Shown here: piece after piece, positions 23,440 through 34,157 of the stretch | Position numbering within the stretch: position 1 is the first letter of the stretch | Layout: the number at the start of each line of letters is the position of its first letter | Translations under genes and position numbers: made by a program | DNA from: Zantedeschia hybrid cultivar | Taxonomy: Eukaryota > Streptophyta > Magnoliopsida > Alismatales > Araceae | Reading direction: 5' to 3' | Length of the DNA: 64,000 nt | NCBI GenBank assembly: GCA_030544215.1 | Contig: JARZZO010000016.1 | Location: forward strand, 41,190,001 to 41,254,000 | Notes under the pieces: model-generated | The model's input: the letters and a program-made list of their open reading frames with translations, nothing else | The model's database searches: none | Told to the model about the DNA's origin: nothing

Positions 23440-23785
23440 CTAATTTCGAGGAACATGGACAAAGATCAATTTGGTGAAAAACTTGGCATAAGCTGAAGTG
23501 AGTTCTTGATACGGCTTAAGTTTAGGATCAAGAGTTTGGTACTTGGTAAGCACTTGGCGAAGGATTAGCTGACTATCACCTACAATCATGAGTTTGGTGG
23601 CACCATGTAAATGAGCAGCCTCGAGACCAGCTAGGAGAGCCTCATATTCAACAATATTGTTGGTGTGAAGAAAGTCAAGCTGAAAAGCTTGTGGAATGGT
23701 GACATGTTCAGGTGATAGTAGGACAATACCGATACCCTTATCATGAGAGTTCAGAGCTCCGTCAAAATGCAGAGTCCACATATAT
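23440..23785 (-). pseudogene. Second (archaeal-type) RNase H, Gypsy B
   Basis: MWTLHFDGALNSHDKGIGIVL, NNIVEYEALLAGLEAA and IVGDSQLILRQV, open for 113 codons. After a stop at VPRN it continues NILVDALAS, keeping the fourth catalytic Asp that copy A has lost. A two-base insertion just upstream (about 23785) separates it from the reverse transcriptase frame. Its position after a normal Gypsy RNase H supports the Tat lineage. Confidence 0.85.
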
Positions 23786-25442
23786 CGTCTTTGATTCTGT
23801 CTATGGACATCAATTCCTCATCTGGAAACTCCAATCGGACTGGATCAAAATGAGGAAGAGGGTGATGAGCAAGATGTTCGGCGATGGCATAGCCTTTGAT
23901 TGCTTTCTGTTGAATGTAGATGATATCGAATTGAGAGAGAAAGCTCTGCCATCATGCTAATCGATCTGTGAGAATAGATTTCTTAAGGAGGAATTTTATA
24001 GGATTCATTCTAACAATGAGATGGACTTCATGAGCCAGAAAATAGTTCTTCAATTTCTAAACTACCCATACTAATGCAGCACATGTCTTCTCCATCGCCA
24101 TGTATCTTTATTCTGCGGGGTTAAGAAGTTTGGAGAGATAATAGGCTGCCCTCTCCTTCCCTTCTTCATCTTCTTGCACTAGGACAGCCCCCACTGCATC
24201 ATCCAGGACATAGATATAAAGAACTAGGGGTTTGTTCGGAGATGGTGGTCTCAAAATAGGAGGACTTGCTAGATATGTCTTCAACCTATCGAATGCCTCA
24301 TGACACTTATCGTCCCAATCGAACTTGAATCCCGGCTTAGTACGCTCGTAAAACGGCTTACACCTTTGTAAGTGCTGGGAGACAAATTGGCAAATAAACT
24401 GCAACCTTCCAATTAATCCTCTTAATTCTTTTAAGTTTCGGGGAGGTGGCATCTCTCTAATAGCCTTAGCCTTGTTGGGATCGATCTCAATGCCCCGTTT
24501 GCTCACGATGAAACCTAACAGCTTCCCCGATGATACACCAAATACGCACTTTTTGAGATTCATTTTCAATTAGTACTCTCTTGAACTTTCCAAAACTCTC
24601 GCCAACACTTTGGCATGCTCAGCCTTGGTCTTAGATTTCACTAACAGATCATCCACATACACTTCTAAATCAATATGCATCATGTTATGGAATATAGCCA
24701 TCATAGTCCTCTAATAAGTGGCTCCAGCATTCTTCAGTCCAAATGGCATGACAACGTAACAATAAGTGCCCCAAGGTGTAGTGAACGACGTCTTCTCTTG
24801 GTCCTCTTCTGCCATGCAAATCTGATTATACCTTGAGAACCCATCCATGAATGACAGTGTTTCATAGCCAACTGTATTGTCAATGAGTACGTCAATGTGA
24901 GGTAGTGGAAAATCATCTTTAGGACATGTCCGGTTCAGATCTTGAAAGTCAATACAAATCCTAACCTTCCCATCCTTCTTCATAACTGGGACTATATTTG
25001 CCACCCATTGCGGATAAAAGACAACTCTAATAAATTTAGCTTTATGCAATTTATCGACCTCTTCCTTCATCTTCAAAGCCATTTGAGAGTGGAACCGCCT
25101 TAATTTATATTTAACCGGACTAGCTCGATCTTTCAATGTTAATCGGTGCTCCACTAGGGAAGAATATAACCCCAGCATATCTTCATAGCTCCAAGCGAAA
25201 GTGTCCTTATAATCTCTGAGAACTTGGACCACTACCTCCTCATCTATTTTAGAAAGACTCTTACTGACGAGGATAACCTTAGGTTCGTCTTCAATTCCTA
25301 AATTAATCTCTTTGGTAGGCTCTTCTACAGTGGCTGAGAGTTCACCAAAGCTCTTCGCTCCATTGGCGTATGCCTCCGTTGCGTCCTCGTCATCTTCCTC
25401 ATCTTCCATGATGGGGTCTTTCTCGTGTAGAAGTTCATACAC
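23786..25442 (-). pseudogene. Reverse transcriptase and Gypsy RNase H, Gypsy B
   Basis: The open piece 25442-24711 holds an acidic linker, FAWSYEDMLGLYSSLVEHRL, KDGKVRICIDFQDLN, and VVMPFGLKNAGATY followed by a stop. Past the stop the sequence reads EVYVDDLLVKS, so the YVDD active site is intact. The next open piece (24569-24108) holds GKLLGFIVSKRGIEIDP and RNase H ILRPPSPNKPLVLYIYVLDD. Most damage is nonsense codons. The function is reverse transcription of the element RNA. Confidence 0.88.
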
Positions 25443-25993
25443 CCCATATCCATCATTGACTAACTCATCAACTTAACATTCTTCTGGCATCTGAATGGGA
25501 TTCTCTAACAGCTAAGGGATCTGAGAGCAAAAAAGGCATCTTAAGGCTAGATCTTGGAGGTATCTATTCGGAATTCGTCTACCCTTAGACTTCCTAGACT
25601 TCATAACCTGACTGACCTGCCCAGAACTAGACTCTCTATCCTGACTTAATGAGGACGAATAAGGATAAAAATTGAGGGGTACATGAGAGGATACAGGTGA
25701 ATCCTCCCAAGATGAGGGGCAGAGTAGATCTACAAGGGAATCTTGCCCGAATGACCCGCGCAATGGGGTATAATCGGACAAGTAGTATGAAGTTTCCTCA
25801 ACGAGGATGTGTGAGAAAGAGGTTGCCAAATTGGCATTTTTTTTTTATGATTTTGAGTATTAATCATGAAACATGAATGAATATGAAGAGGAAGAGGATA
25901 CGAAGGTAACAGTACCAAGGCCAAAGGATTAGGAGGATCATATAACAATATGTCCCAAATCAGATCATAGATCCTCTCAAGGTCAAGAGGAAT
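25443..25993 (-). pseudogene. Pol spacer, Gypsy B
   Basis: The second half of the spacer of unknown role described for element A at 2771-4206. It contains a Ser/Pro-rich stretch and a Lys/Arg patch (KSRKSKGRRIPNRYLQDLA). It lies between the 519-codon protease frame and the reverse transcriptase and is broken by stops and a frameshift near 25850, beside an A/T homopolymer. Confidence 0.65.
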
Positions 25994-27553
25994 CTAAGGA
26001 ATTAGGTCCCGAGGGGACAAAGTAATAATAATAGGCAGGGCCTGAGGAATGTCTTCAGTGATGACCCTTGACCAAGTCAGCGTCAAAAATAGAGTACGGA
26101 ATAGGATATGAAGAGTGAAAAGATGATGGGGATAGGTTCCCCTCCAGAGAAGATCAATGGTGAATCCGGGTTGATAAGGGCCATCAGGTTCCCCTTCATA
26201 TGTCTCTTCATTTAGTAGGATTCTTTTATCAAAAATAGTTCCAGGCCCTTCAAATAACTCATCAATCAATAGGGGCCACTTTGGTTTTGAGGGATCAAGG
26301 AATAACCTGTTCAGTGCAATGTACAGGTCCCAGGCATCGAACCAGTGGTACCACTCACATTCAGGATCTTGAATCTTCCTTCTTTTCATTGGCTGCAGAG
26401 CCTCTAAGGATTGGTATGTCAGCAATTCTGAACAGCGTCTCACTAGATCTCTTCCATATATGTCATGCAAGTCAAAGTGGGAAGTGATTACCACCGTGCC
26501 ATCATTGTCATGATTAATCACGGGTCCTTTAATGAAGTGTGTATATAGGGTCCAACTTAAAGGATCCCGGTTTTCTTTACACGAGGTGGTCATTGTCTTC
26601 CAGAGTTTCTGACCATCTTTGTCCTCATGCTGCTGAACAATCTGCCGCTTCACCTTCACTGGCCTATAGCCCAGATCATTACCAGATATTCTTCCGTTGT
26701 CTTTAATAGGCTTGGTTCTACCCTGTAGTTGTGTGCCCATGCCTTTTCCCGGTTTGTAACCACCTTTCATCATAATGTCCCAGCCAGGGGTACTCACGCA
26801 CTTCTTCCTTTTAATGGCATCGACTGGACAAGGAACAGGTATAGTGGCTTTCAAAGGATCAGCCAAAGGAGAATGGACCTGTAAAACCGACAGAATGAGT
26901 TGTTGGCCAAGGGGAGGGTCCGGCTTAATGTTCAAGGAGTGAGTAGCAACAAGAATTGGCATGCTCGTCAGCTTAATGATCCGTCCTTTGTGTGGAAACT
27001 TGAGGCATTGATGATTTGTAGATGGAATTGCTTCAAGGGATTTGATGTAAGGGCGTCCAAGGATACCTTTCAAAGAGGGGTCGATTTCCAAGATGTGGAA
27101 CTCAACCTCAGCATGACAAGCGGGACCTAACTCTACTTTCAAGTAAACCATTCCCAGAGGAGAACAGGTAAAGTTCTCATAAGCAGAAATAGATTTAAGA
27201 GAAGGCAGCCACTTCTCTCTAGGTACACTGCAAAATTCTAAAGTCTTTGGTGATAACACATTGATGGAAGCCCCTGTATTAACCAAACATGCATCCACAG
27301 CCTTCTTGCAGATGTTGACTGTAACACTAAGCGCCATGCTCCTAGCTACTGGTAGTACTAGTTTAGATGTGTGAAATGAAATGGAGGGTTGATCCTCCTG
27401 TGGAACCAATAGTGCAGTTATCTTCTCTACCGGTACGTCCTCATTGTCCATAACCTTTTTGAGGTACTCCATTAATGCTTCTTGGTGGGTTTTAGATCTT
27501 TTGATCAACTCGAGCACTGAGATGTGTGCAGGTGTTTTGTCCAAGTGTTTCAA
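25994..27553 (-). pseudogene. Protease, G-patch and spacer frame, Gypsy B (519 codons open)
   Basis: The longest open frame in the window. Residues 1-200 are the aspartic protease: CLVNTGASINVLSPKTL, with Asn where the catalytic Asp should be, the same change as in element A, while the Thr-Gly that follows is intact. LGRPYIKSLEAIPSTNHQCL follows. Residues about 265-310 are glycine-rich (GYKPGKGMGTQLQGRTKP then LGYRP), resembling the G-patch of retroviral and Gypsy proteases. The rest is the spacer (FDLHDIYGRDL, LNRLFLDPSKPKWP). It is open but belongs to a polyprotein broken elsewhere, so I list it as a pseudogene. Confidence 0.8.
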
Positions 27554-28373
27554 CAGATTATATTGAGTGCCAGGTGCACTCTTTTCATTCTGTACTTCCT
27601 CTGGTGGCTGTGGTGGTCCGTCTCTAACTGTGGATTGAGGAAAGACTTTGTTGAAAATTCTCCCGCTCCGGAGCGCATGCTGATCATCATTGGAAGATGA
27701 TATTTTAAGTACCGCCAGGTTAATGAGGGGTTTGGAGAGGGTAATGGGTTTATATATAGACGATGGTGGGTTATTTGTGTAGGTGTTGGAACGCGGATGA
27801 GTGGTTTGGAAGGCTGTATGGTATTGGGATAGGTGATTGGTGTAGGTGATGTTGGGAAGGGAATGCAGAGCAATGGTTTGGATGGCAGGAGGAGTTTGTG
27901 ATTGTGTTGCGGAGGGTTATTTGGTGGATACATGATAGCGGAGGGAGTAATGGGTTTAAGGAAGGTAGGTGGTGGAATGGGTTTATGGTAGACAGGTGTT
28001 GGTATGGGGGTGATGGTTATGGTTTCCGGCTTGGGTATGCGTAGAATGCGGCAAGGTGGTTGCTCGGCAGAATTCGAGATATGGCCTGTTGAGTAAACAG
28101 AGGATGATTCTTCTATTTTCCATTATTGCCCTCTATTAGCCTCAGACCGGCTAGTAAGGATTGGGGCGATCTGGTTTTGATGCTCTGGCAACAGGTTCTA
28201 TACTATACCCATATTTGGTGGTGGTGCTGCCTGTGCTGGTGCTCTTTGCATCTATTGTTGTTGCTGTTGTGGTTGTTGTTGCTGCTGTTGTTACGGTGGT
28301 CTTTTCGCCTTCAGGGCGGCTTTGTATTTTCTCTTCTCCTCGCAGTCAATATCCCCTTGCTCATTCAGATCAT
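27554..28373 (-). pseudogene. Gag end and proline-rich linker, Gypsy B
   Basis: It reads on from the gag fragment at 38413-39677 across the Copia 2 insertion: HDLNEQGDIDCEEKRKYKAALKAKRPP, broken after a few codons, then a CAA/CAG-rich stretch (Gln), then Pro-rich PSKPLLCIPFPTS repeats (two units). It carries the ~200 bp that element A lost at the foldback insertion. Frames are broken by stops. The piece is bounded on the right by the duplication GGATG. Confidence 0.7.
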
Positions 28374-28378
28374 GGATG
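28374..28378. repeat. Target site duplication GGATG, left of Copia 2
   Basis: GGATG here and at 38413-38417 flank Copia 2 exactly. Joining the flanks restores a continuous gag sequence of element B, comparable with element A near 640-655. Confidence 0.9.
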
Positions 28379-28422
28379 TGTTGCTTCCGCTGCGTTCGTC
28401 GTGCTCTGCCCGAATCCCAACA
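28379..28422 (+). repeat. 5' LTR of Copia 2 reduced to its last 44 bp
   Basis: TGTTGCTTCCGCTGCGTTCG and on to CCCAACA. It matches the last ~42 bp of the 3' LTR (38371-38412) with a few mismatches. A TG start directly follows the duplication GGATG, so about 1.5 kb of LTR is missing without damage to the insertion boundary. Confidence 0.85.
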
Positions 28423-28423
28423 G

Positions 28424-28436
28424 TGGTATCAGAGCG
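28424..28436 (+). other. Primer binding site, Copia 2
   Basis: TGGTATCAGAGCG lies one base after the LTR end and matches the initiator-Met tRNA primer site used by most plant Copia elements. It marks the start of minus-strand DNA synthesis. Confidence 0.9.
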
Positions 28437-31400
28437 AGGTTCCGCTCTGATCCGCTTCGGGACGACTAAATTATCATTCTAAATTAATTTTATACATTGA
28501 TTCATTTTTCTTCATAGATATTGTTCATTGGATGAATGATTAATAATTAGATTTTTTTTATGAAGAAAAATGAATTTTTTAATGGGGTTTCGTCGCGTTC
28601 TTCATGGAGATGAAGAACCGGATTTGTGGGCTTTATAGAAGGGTTTTTTTATGGTGTTCGGACACCATGGTTAAGCATACTGGTATGACTAGCAGCCCTT
28701 GGCATCTCCCATTAGCCTAGGTGTGGCCGACTGCCGGCGGCAATGCCCATCCCTTTCTCTAATATTCCTTCAAAAGGGTTTGTTGGAAGAGATAAATGGG
28801 TTTCAAAATGGTTTCAAAACTGGTTCACCGCCGGTTTTGGGGGCCGTCAAAGGCGAAGGCCATGCCCGCCGGCCATCACCGGCGTCATGGATGATCAGGG
28901 AACCCCCCCCTGCCACTATCGGCTGCCGCTGCAACCTCCTGTTGGCGCTGGATAGAAAAAAAAAAAAACTAGTTTTCTTTTTGTAGGGGCGTCGGTTTCT
29001 AATGGGGTGGGCCTACCGGAGCTCCCACTGGCGCCGGAATTGCCGGCCGACTGCGTCGGCCCCATCAGGGGCGGTGGGGAGGGCGACCGGCACCGCCCTG
29101 ACTCCCCATGCCGGCGTCGGGCAGGAAAGGGGGAGCCAGGCGACTGGGCAAAACCCTAGCCCGCGCCTGGTGCGCTGTGCCCTTGGACCGGGCCCAACCG
29201 GGTGCCTCGACCCGGTCAGACTGAGCTCTGGGCCGGCCCCTGGGCGTGCCCGAGCCAGCTGGGCCCACCAGGCCTGTTAAGCCCTTTAAATCGAGCCCAT
29301 TTGACCCCATTAACCTCTTTCTTAAACCCATTAACCCCTATTAAAGCCTTTATTCCCTTTAAAGTTTTATTTAAAATAAACCCCACCCCTATTAACTGGA
29401 AATGAATATTGTTTAAAATATGTTTTAAACATAACTTTATAATTTTCAGTCAATAATGGGTTGTTTTAAGATAGATCTTAAATGGGTTTTAATATTAAGA
29501 TATGATCTTTAATGAGTTTTAAAATTAAGATATGATATTAATTGTATATTATTTTTAATTAAGTAATTGAAGAAGTTATAATTAAGATATGATCTTAATT
29601 ATAAATAACTTTTAATTAAGTGATTAAAGGAGTTATTTTTAAGATATGATCTTAAATTAGATAAATATATTTTAAGAAGTGTTCTTAAAATCAATGTTAA
29701 CAAGTGTTGTTAATTAATTTTATTTAGGTGATTATATTATTTTAATTTCTTAGCAATTGTTGTTATGAAATTAATTATTTAATTAAGGGACATTTAATAA
29801 GTAGTTATTAAGTGTTTTATTAACTCTTAATAATATATTATTGCTAGAGTTAATTATTTCTTGAGAAATATACCTTAATAAAAGGTTATTAAGGATTAAT
29901 TAAATCTTATTAATAGTTATTAAGATAATTAATTAATATTCTCAAGGACCTTTTAATTAAATTTATGAACATATAATCTACTTAAATATTGATTTTTTAA
30001 TAAAAGTTATTAAGAGATTAAATCAAGTCTAATTATTAGACTAATTTAGAAATGTTTTAATTAATATTTCTTAATAATTGTTATTAAGAAATATTATTTT
30101 ATAAAATGGGTCTTAACAAGGAGTTGATAAGGGATTAATAATAAGAATTAGAAATTCTTTTATAAGAGTTATTAAGGATTTTTTTTTATCTAAATGTTAG
30201 ATTATTTCGCATTAATAATTGTTATTAATGTGATTTTATATTAATCTAAATGTTAGATTAATTAAATTTAGAAATGTTCTAAATAATGCATGGAATAGTT
30301 TAGAATTTTAATTTTAGTCTTGAATACACATGTTGATGTATTTTAATGCTTTAAATTAGATTTAAATGTATGATAGAAAATGAGATTTTCGAAAATTCAA
30401 ATTATCCAATTTTGATTGGTACCCAGGTTTTGAGAATACCAAAACTATTATTTTTCAAAATTTTAGCCTTCATGTGATGTGTTTTATCATGTGTGAATGG
30501 TTAAAATTTGTGGTGGTCATAGACATGCACTTAGTTAAATTTCATATCATGTGATGATGTATGATTATGTGGATTGTTATGGAATATGATGTATATTAAT
30601 TAAATCTTAATTAATGAGGCCTACGTGCCTCTCTCTCTCTCTATCATTCCAATGTAATTCTATCTCTCTCTATTATTGTACTCGGCCATAAGACTTTCTC
30701 TTACAATTTATTTATATTAGAAATTATTAAAAAAAATTTAATATTTTTGTAATTGATCACGCTGGCCGAGGAGAGACGAGGATGATCCACAAGTGCAACC
30801 AAGAAGACGACCAGAGATGAGATCACTAGTGCCTGTGTGTTTGCATGTTTTTAATTATATAATTGTTATATAGTTGTGGTGATTAATTGTATGGCTCCAG
30901 TTAATCACCGTGTTGTCTATGACCACATAATAAACATGTATGATTGATGCATGTTTCTCTTTTGATTACGAATCAATTGCTATTATTTAGGTATAGTTAA
31001 ATATATATGTGATATATTTATAAATTATCACCTAGGAAGAGACCAAGATAAAAGTTATCTAAAACTCTCGCTAAAGTTTGAGCTGTAACGTGAGTAGTTA
31101 AGAACTTACTGCGTGGTCCTCCATCGTTATAGTCATAGGACTCAAATTACCTTAGACAGGTTTATTGTGCTATCATAAGGCTTGTCTAATTGTAAGGAGA
31201 GACTATGGCTATAACATAAGATGCCTTCTGATCGGGGTAGAGGAACTATGTAGTCTTGTTGTGCTACCACAAGGGTTGCATGCATATCTATGCCCGTCTC
31301 GTAATGGTAGTAATGCTTAAACCATAATTAATGGTTTGTTGTGCTATCCACAAGGCTATTAAATCTCTGGCGACCAAAGCCATAATCAGATGTTGCAAAG

Positions 31401-31640
31401 AGTTGCAAGTCCCATGAGATGGGTGCGCTTTGATTGTATTACAGTTTGTTGTGCTATCCACAAGGCTGTATAAGTCATTGAGATTCTGATTCCTGCTAGG
31501 AGACCATCAGAGTCTCACGTTCTGTGTACCGGAGGGTTATACAGTCCGTCGAAAAATAGTGAGAAATAATTCAAAATAAAAGTCCATATTTGAATTATAA
31601 GAACTATCTGTTTAATTCATTATATTTCCTCTATTAAATA
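28437..31640 (+). other. Long untranslated leader, Copia 2
   Basis: No gene is seen. Layout matches the leader of Copia 1: a GC-rich block (about 28720-29290), an AT-rich block of TTAATTAA-like sequence with repeated TCTAAATGTTAGATTA dyads (about 29400-30600), a CT repeat (30630-30660), then four short hairpin repeats at 31161-31465. Confidence 0.75.
31161..31465 (+). repeat. Four dispersed hairpin repeats in the Copia 2 leader
   Basis: Copies of TTGTTGTGCTATCCACAAGG at about 31161, 31256, 31334 and 31444; the first two are degenerate and the last two intact. TTGTG and CACAA can pair around a CTATC loop. The same four-copy set is at 51039-51343 in Copia 1. Confidence 0.85.
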
Positions 31641-31995
31641 AAAATGTCATCAATTAATCCGAAACTTGACATATAGGATGCCAATACTTCTTATATTCAG
31701 ACTGGCTAAAGGACTCTGAAGAATGTCTTCAGGACCAAATGATAGCCACTATCTTATATTGAAATCTCTTACTTGGATAAAACCAAGAAGAAGAGATATT
31801 CATAGTATGCCTTTGAAAAAGGCTAGAGGTAAGATCTTAAATGGTCGAACTCACACCTGAGATAGATAAAAGCAAGTCAGTAGAAAGAGAGAATGAGCAG
31901 TTCTCCTACTGCAACCAATATAAGGATATTAGTAAAGACAAATAGGAAAATGAAACTTGTAAGAAGTTTTGGGTATTCTTATTATCCACTTTTAC
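31641..31995 (+). pseudogene. Gag remnant, Copia 2
   Basis: A decayed stretch matching the short gag of Copia 1: TLKNVFRTK against HLKNVFRSE, and near 31900 CNQYKDISKDK...CKKF against CFYYKQYSHWKKNCKEF, the zinc-knuckle region. Several stops. It ends at the duplication GTGTC beside the solo LTR. Confidence 0.6.
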
Positions 31996-32000
31996 GTGTC
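31996..32000. repeat. Target site duplication GTGTC, left
   Basis: GTGTC at 31996-32000 and 34153-34157 flank the solo LTR exactly. Confidence 0.88.
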
Positions 32001-34152
32001 TGATAAAGTGTTAAATTGATGATGTAAGGGCAATCCTATGCATCATACTCATGTTTTTATCTGCAAAATAGCATGAAATGATAGATAATTGTGTAACAAG
32101 TCCAACGGTACCAATTTCATCAAATTCTGACTTAAAAACATCGTCATTTCATGTGATTAAAGGAGTATAGCGCATTTGCGATTTTTCGACAAAACCGAGA
32201 CGAAATGAATAAATATGATGATATTTTTATGATAATGCGCTAATTTATATTTATTTTATGTGAACAGGACATGCCGATGATGCAGTGCAGCTGGTGGAGT
32301 TTCTGAAAATTTGGGAGAGGTCTAATGTTCGGATTTCAACTAAAGTAAGAGTAAAAACACAATTTGATTCCTTCCTTCTCTGGAGTTTCCCAAAATCCTC
32401 TATTTCCTGCCTTCTCTCCAATTTTCCAACCACACCCCTTCCTTTCTTTATTTAAAAAAAAAACTCTCTCTCTCTTTTTAAAGAAACTTCTCCAAGTCCG
32501 AATCCGATTCCTTCAAAACTTCCCCCACACGCTCTCTTCCAATTTCTCCTATATATTCTCTCTCTCTCTCTCTCAGATTCACCCTGTTCTCTTCCAACCG
32601 AACTACCCGCAGCTTCTTTCTCTCCCTCTATTCTCTCTTTTACGGCTCTCTCTTCCTCTCCTTTCCAGCAGCCCTCTCTCCTTTCCTCCGTCTCTGTTCT
32701 CTCTCTCTCAGTCCCTCCAGCAACCTCTCTTCCTCCCTCTCTTCTCTCTTCTCTGCCTCCCTCTCTCTTCTCTTCTCTCTCTTCAGCGCCAACCTGCAGC
32801 ACCCAGCAGCAGTTCCTCCAGCAGCAACGTGCAGCACCCAGCACCAGCAACCGCACCCTCCACAGCCTTCCTCCACCCAGCTGCACTCCAGCACCTGCCC
32901 GAGTACCAGCAGCTCCTCCTTCTTTTCCAACCTGGCGCACCAGCAGTGAAGGCTCCTCCAGCGTCTCCTGCGAACCTGCCAGCAAACACCCGTTGAAGCC
33001 TGCATCTAGCCGGCCTCCAGCACCTCCCAGCAGCAGCCAGCCTGCATTCCACGTGCATGCTGGGAAGTTTCTTCCTGTACCTCCACGTGGTGAAGCCAGC
33101 AACTTGAAGCTGTTCAGCCCTGCATGCGAACCAGCTCCACGTAGCCTGTCCAAGGTGAAGCCAGCAGCTCCTCTAGCCGCCAACCTGCAGCAACCAGCTT
33201 CTTCCAGCACCAACCACAACCCTTGGAGCCGGCTTCCTCCACGCACCTTGCCTCCAGCAAGCGCCAGCCAGCAGCGGCCCCCTCTGTTTCCTCACGCACC
33301 AGCAACAGCAGCTGCCCCCTCTGTTTCCTCACGCACCAGCAACAGCAGCTGCTTTCTCCACCCGGTTGCCAAGCACTCCAACGTCTGCAAGAACCCAAGT
33401 TCTTCCAGCATCCAGCAACCTGCATGCAGCCACGTCCCAAGCTTCCTTCAGTACCTATCACGCACCAGCAACAGCAGCTGTCCCAGCTACCCAGCAGCCA
33501 CCTCCTTCAAGTCCACGCAGCAACCACCAAGCGGCAACCGAGCAGCCAGCAACCCGAAGCAGTGGTCCACTGCGCCATCCTTCCCCAGTCCGGTCCATTG
33601 AACCGGCAGTCTACACAAAGCTCCCACAGATTGCTATTTTACTCTGTTTTCTTTCCCTTCCCCTATGAGTTTAGAATTAGTTTAATTATTTAGGGTTAGT
33701 TAATTGTTATTTCATATTTTGTTTATTTAGTTTAAGTTTATTAAACCATTAAATTTTGTAATTTGTTTCATAATTTTTAGATAATTCATGTTTTACACAG
33801 TTAAATTTCAATGTCTTTGTCATAAATTTTAGTTGTGCTTATTTTTTATATTAGTGTTTGTGTTTAATTCTTGAAAAAGAAAAGAAAAAAAAAGAATTGT
33901 TTAATTAAAGTAATTATATTTTTTAAGTAACATTAGTTAATTGAGTTTTAGCTTAATTAAGTAATTAGTTATTCAAATTCTATCTATTTTTAGATAACTA
34001 AATTCCAAAGTTTTCAAAGTTAAAATCTTAACTCCCTGTGGATTGACTCGGACTCACCACTGTTAATTTTCAAAATCTGATTTGAGTGAGCCGGATAAAT
34101 TTAGATTGAACGTTTTCATGAGTGCTTAACGCCGCACAGTTTGGAACGATCA
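32001..34152. repeat. Solo LTR (2152 bp) nested in Copia 2
   Basis: It starts TGATAAAGTG and ends GAACGATCA (TGAT/ATCA ends) between GTGTC duplications. It is unrelated to the other LTRs here. It has a CT-rich block (32440-32790) followed by a CAG/CCA-rich block (32790-33590) that is open for 210 and 202 codons on + but gives only Ser/Pro/Ala/Gln-rich protein, so I do not call a gene. A 37-bp unit is repeated in tandem at about 33277-33313 and 33314-33350. Near the 3' end CCCTGTGGATTGACTCGGAC resembles a block common near the end of plant Gypsy-type LTRs. The parent family is not present in the window. Confidence 0.85.
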
Positions 34153-34157
34153 GTGTC
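34153..34157. repeat. Target site duplication GTGTC, right
   Basis: Right partner of 31996-32000. Confidence 0.88.

Noticed and set aside
25994..27553. Calling the 519-codon frame a functional host gene
   Set aside because: It is collinear with the broken protease/spacer frames of element A and lies between gag and reverse transcriptase of element B.
32364..33693. Long open frames on both strands, rich in Ser/Pro/Ala/Gln
   Set aside because: They are produced by CT-rich and CAG/CCA-rich sequence inside a solo LTR with exact duplications; no domain, no consistent frame, no introns.
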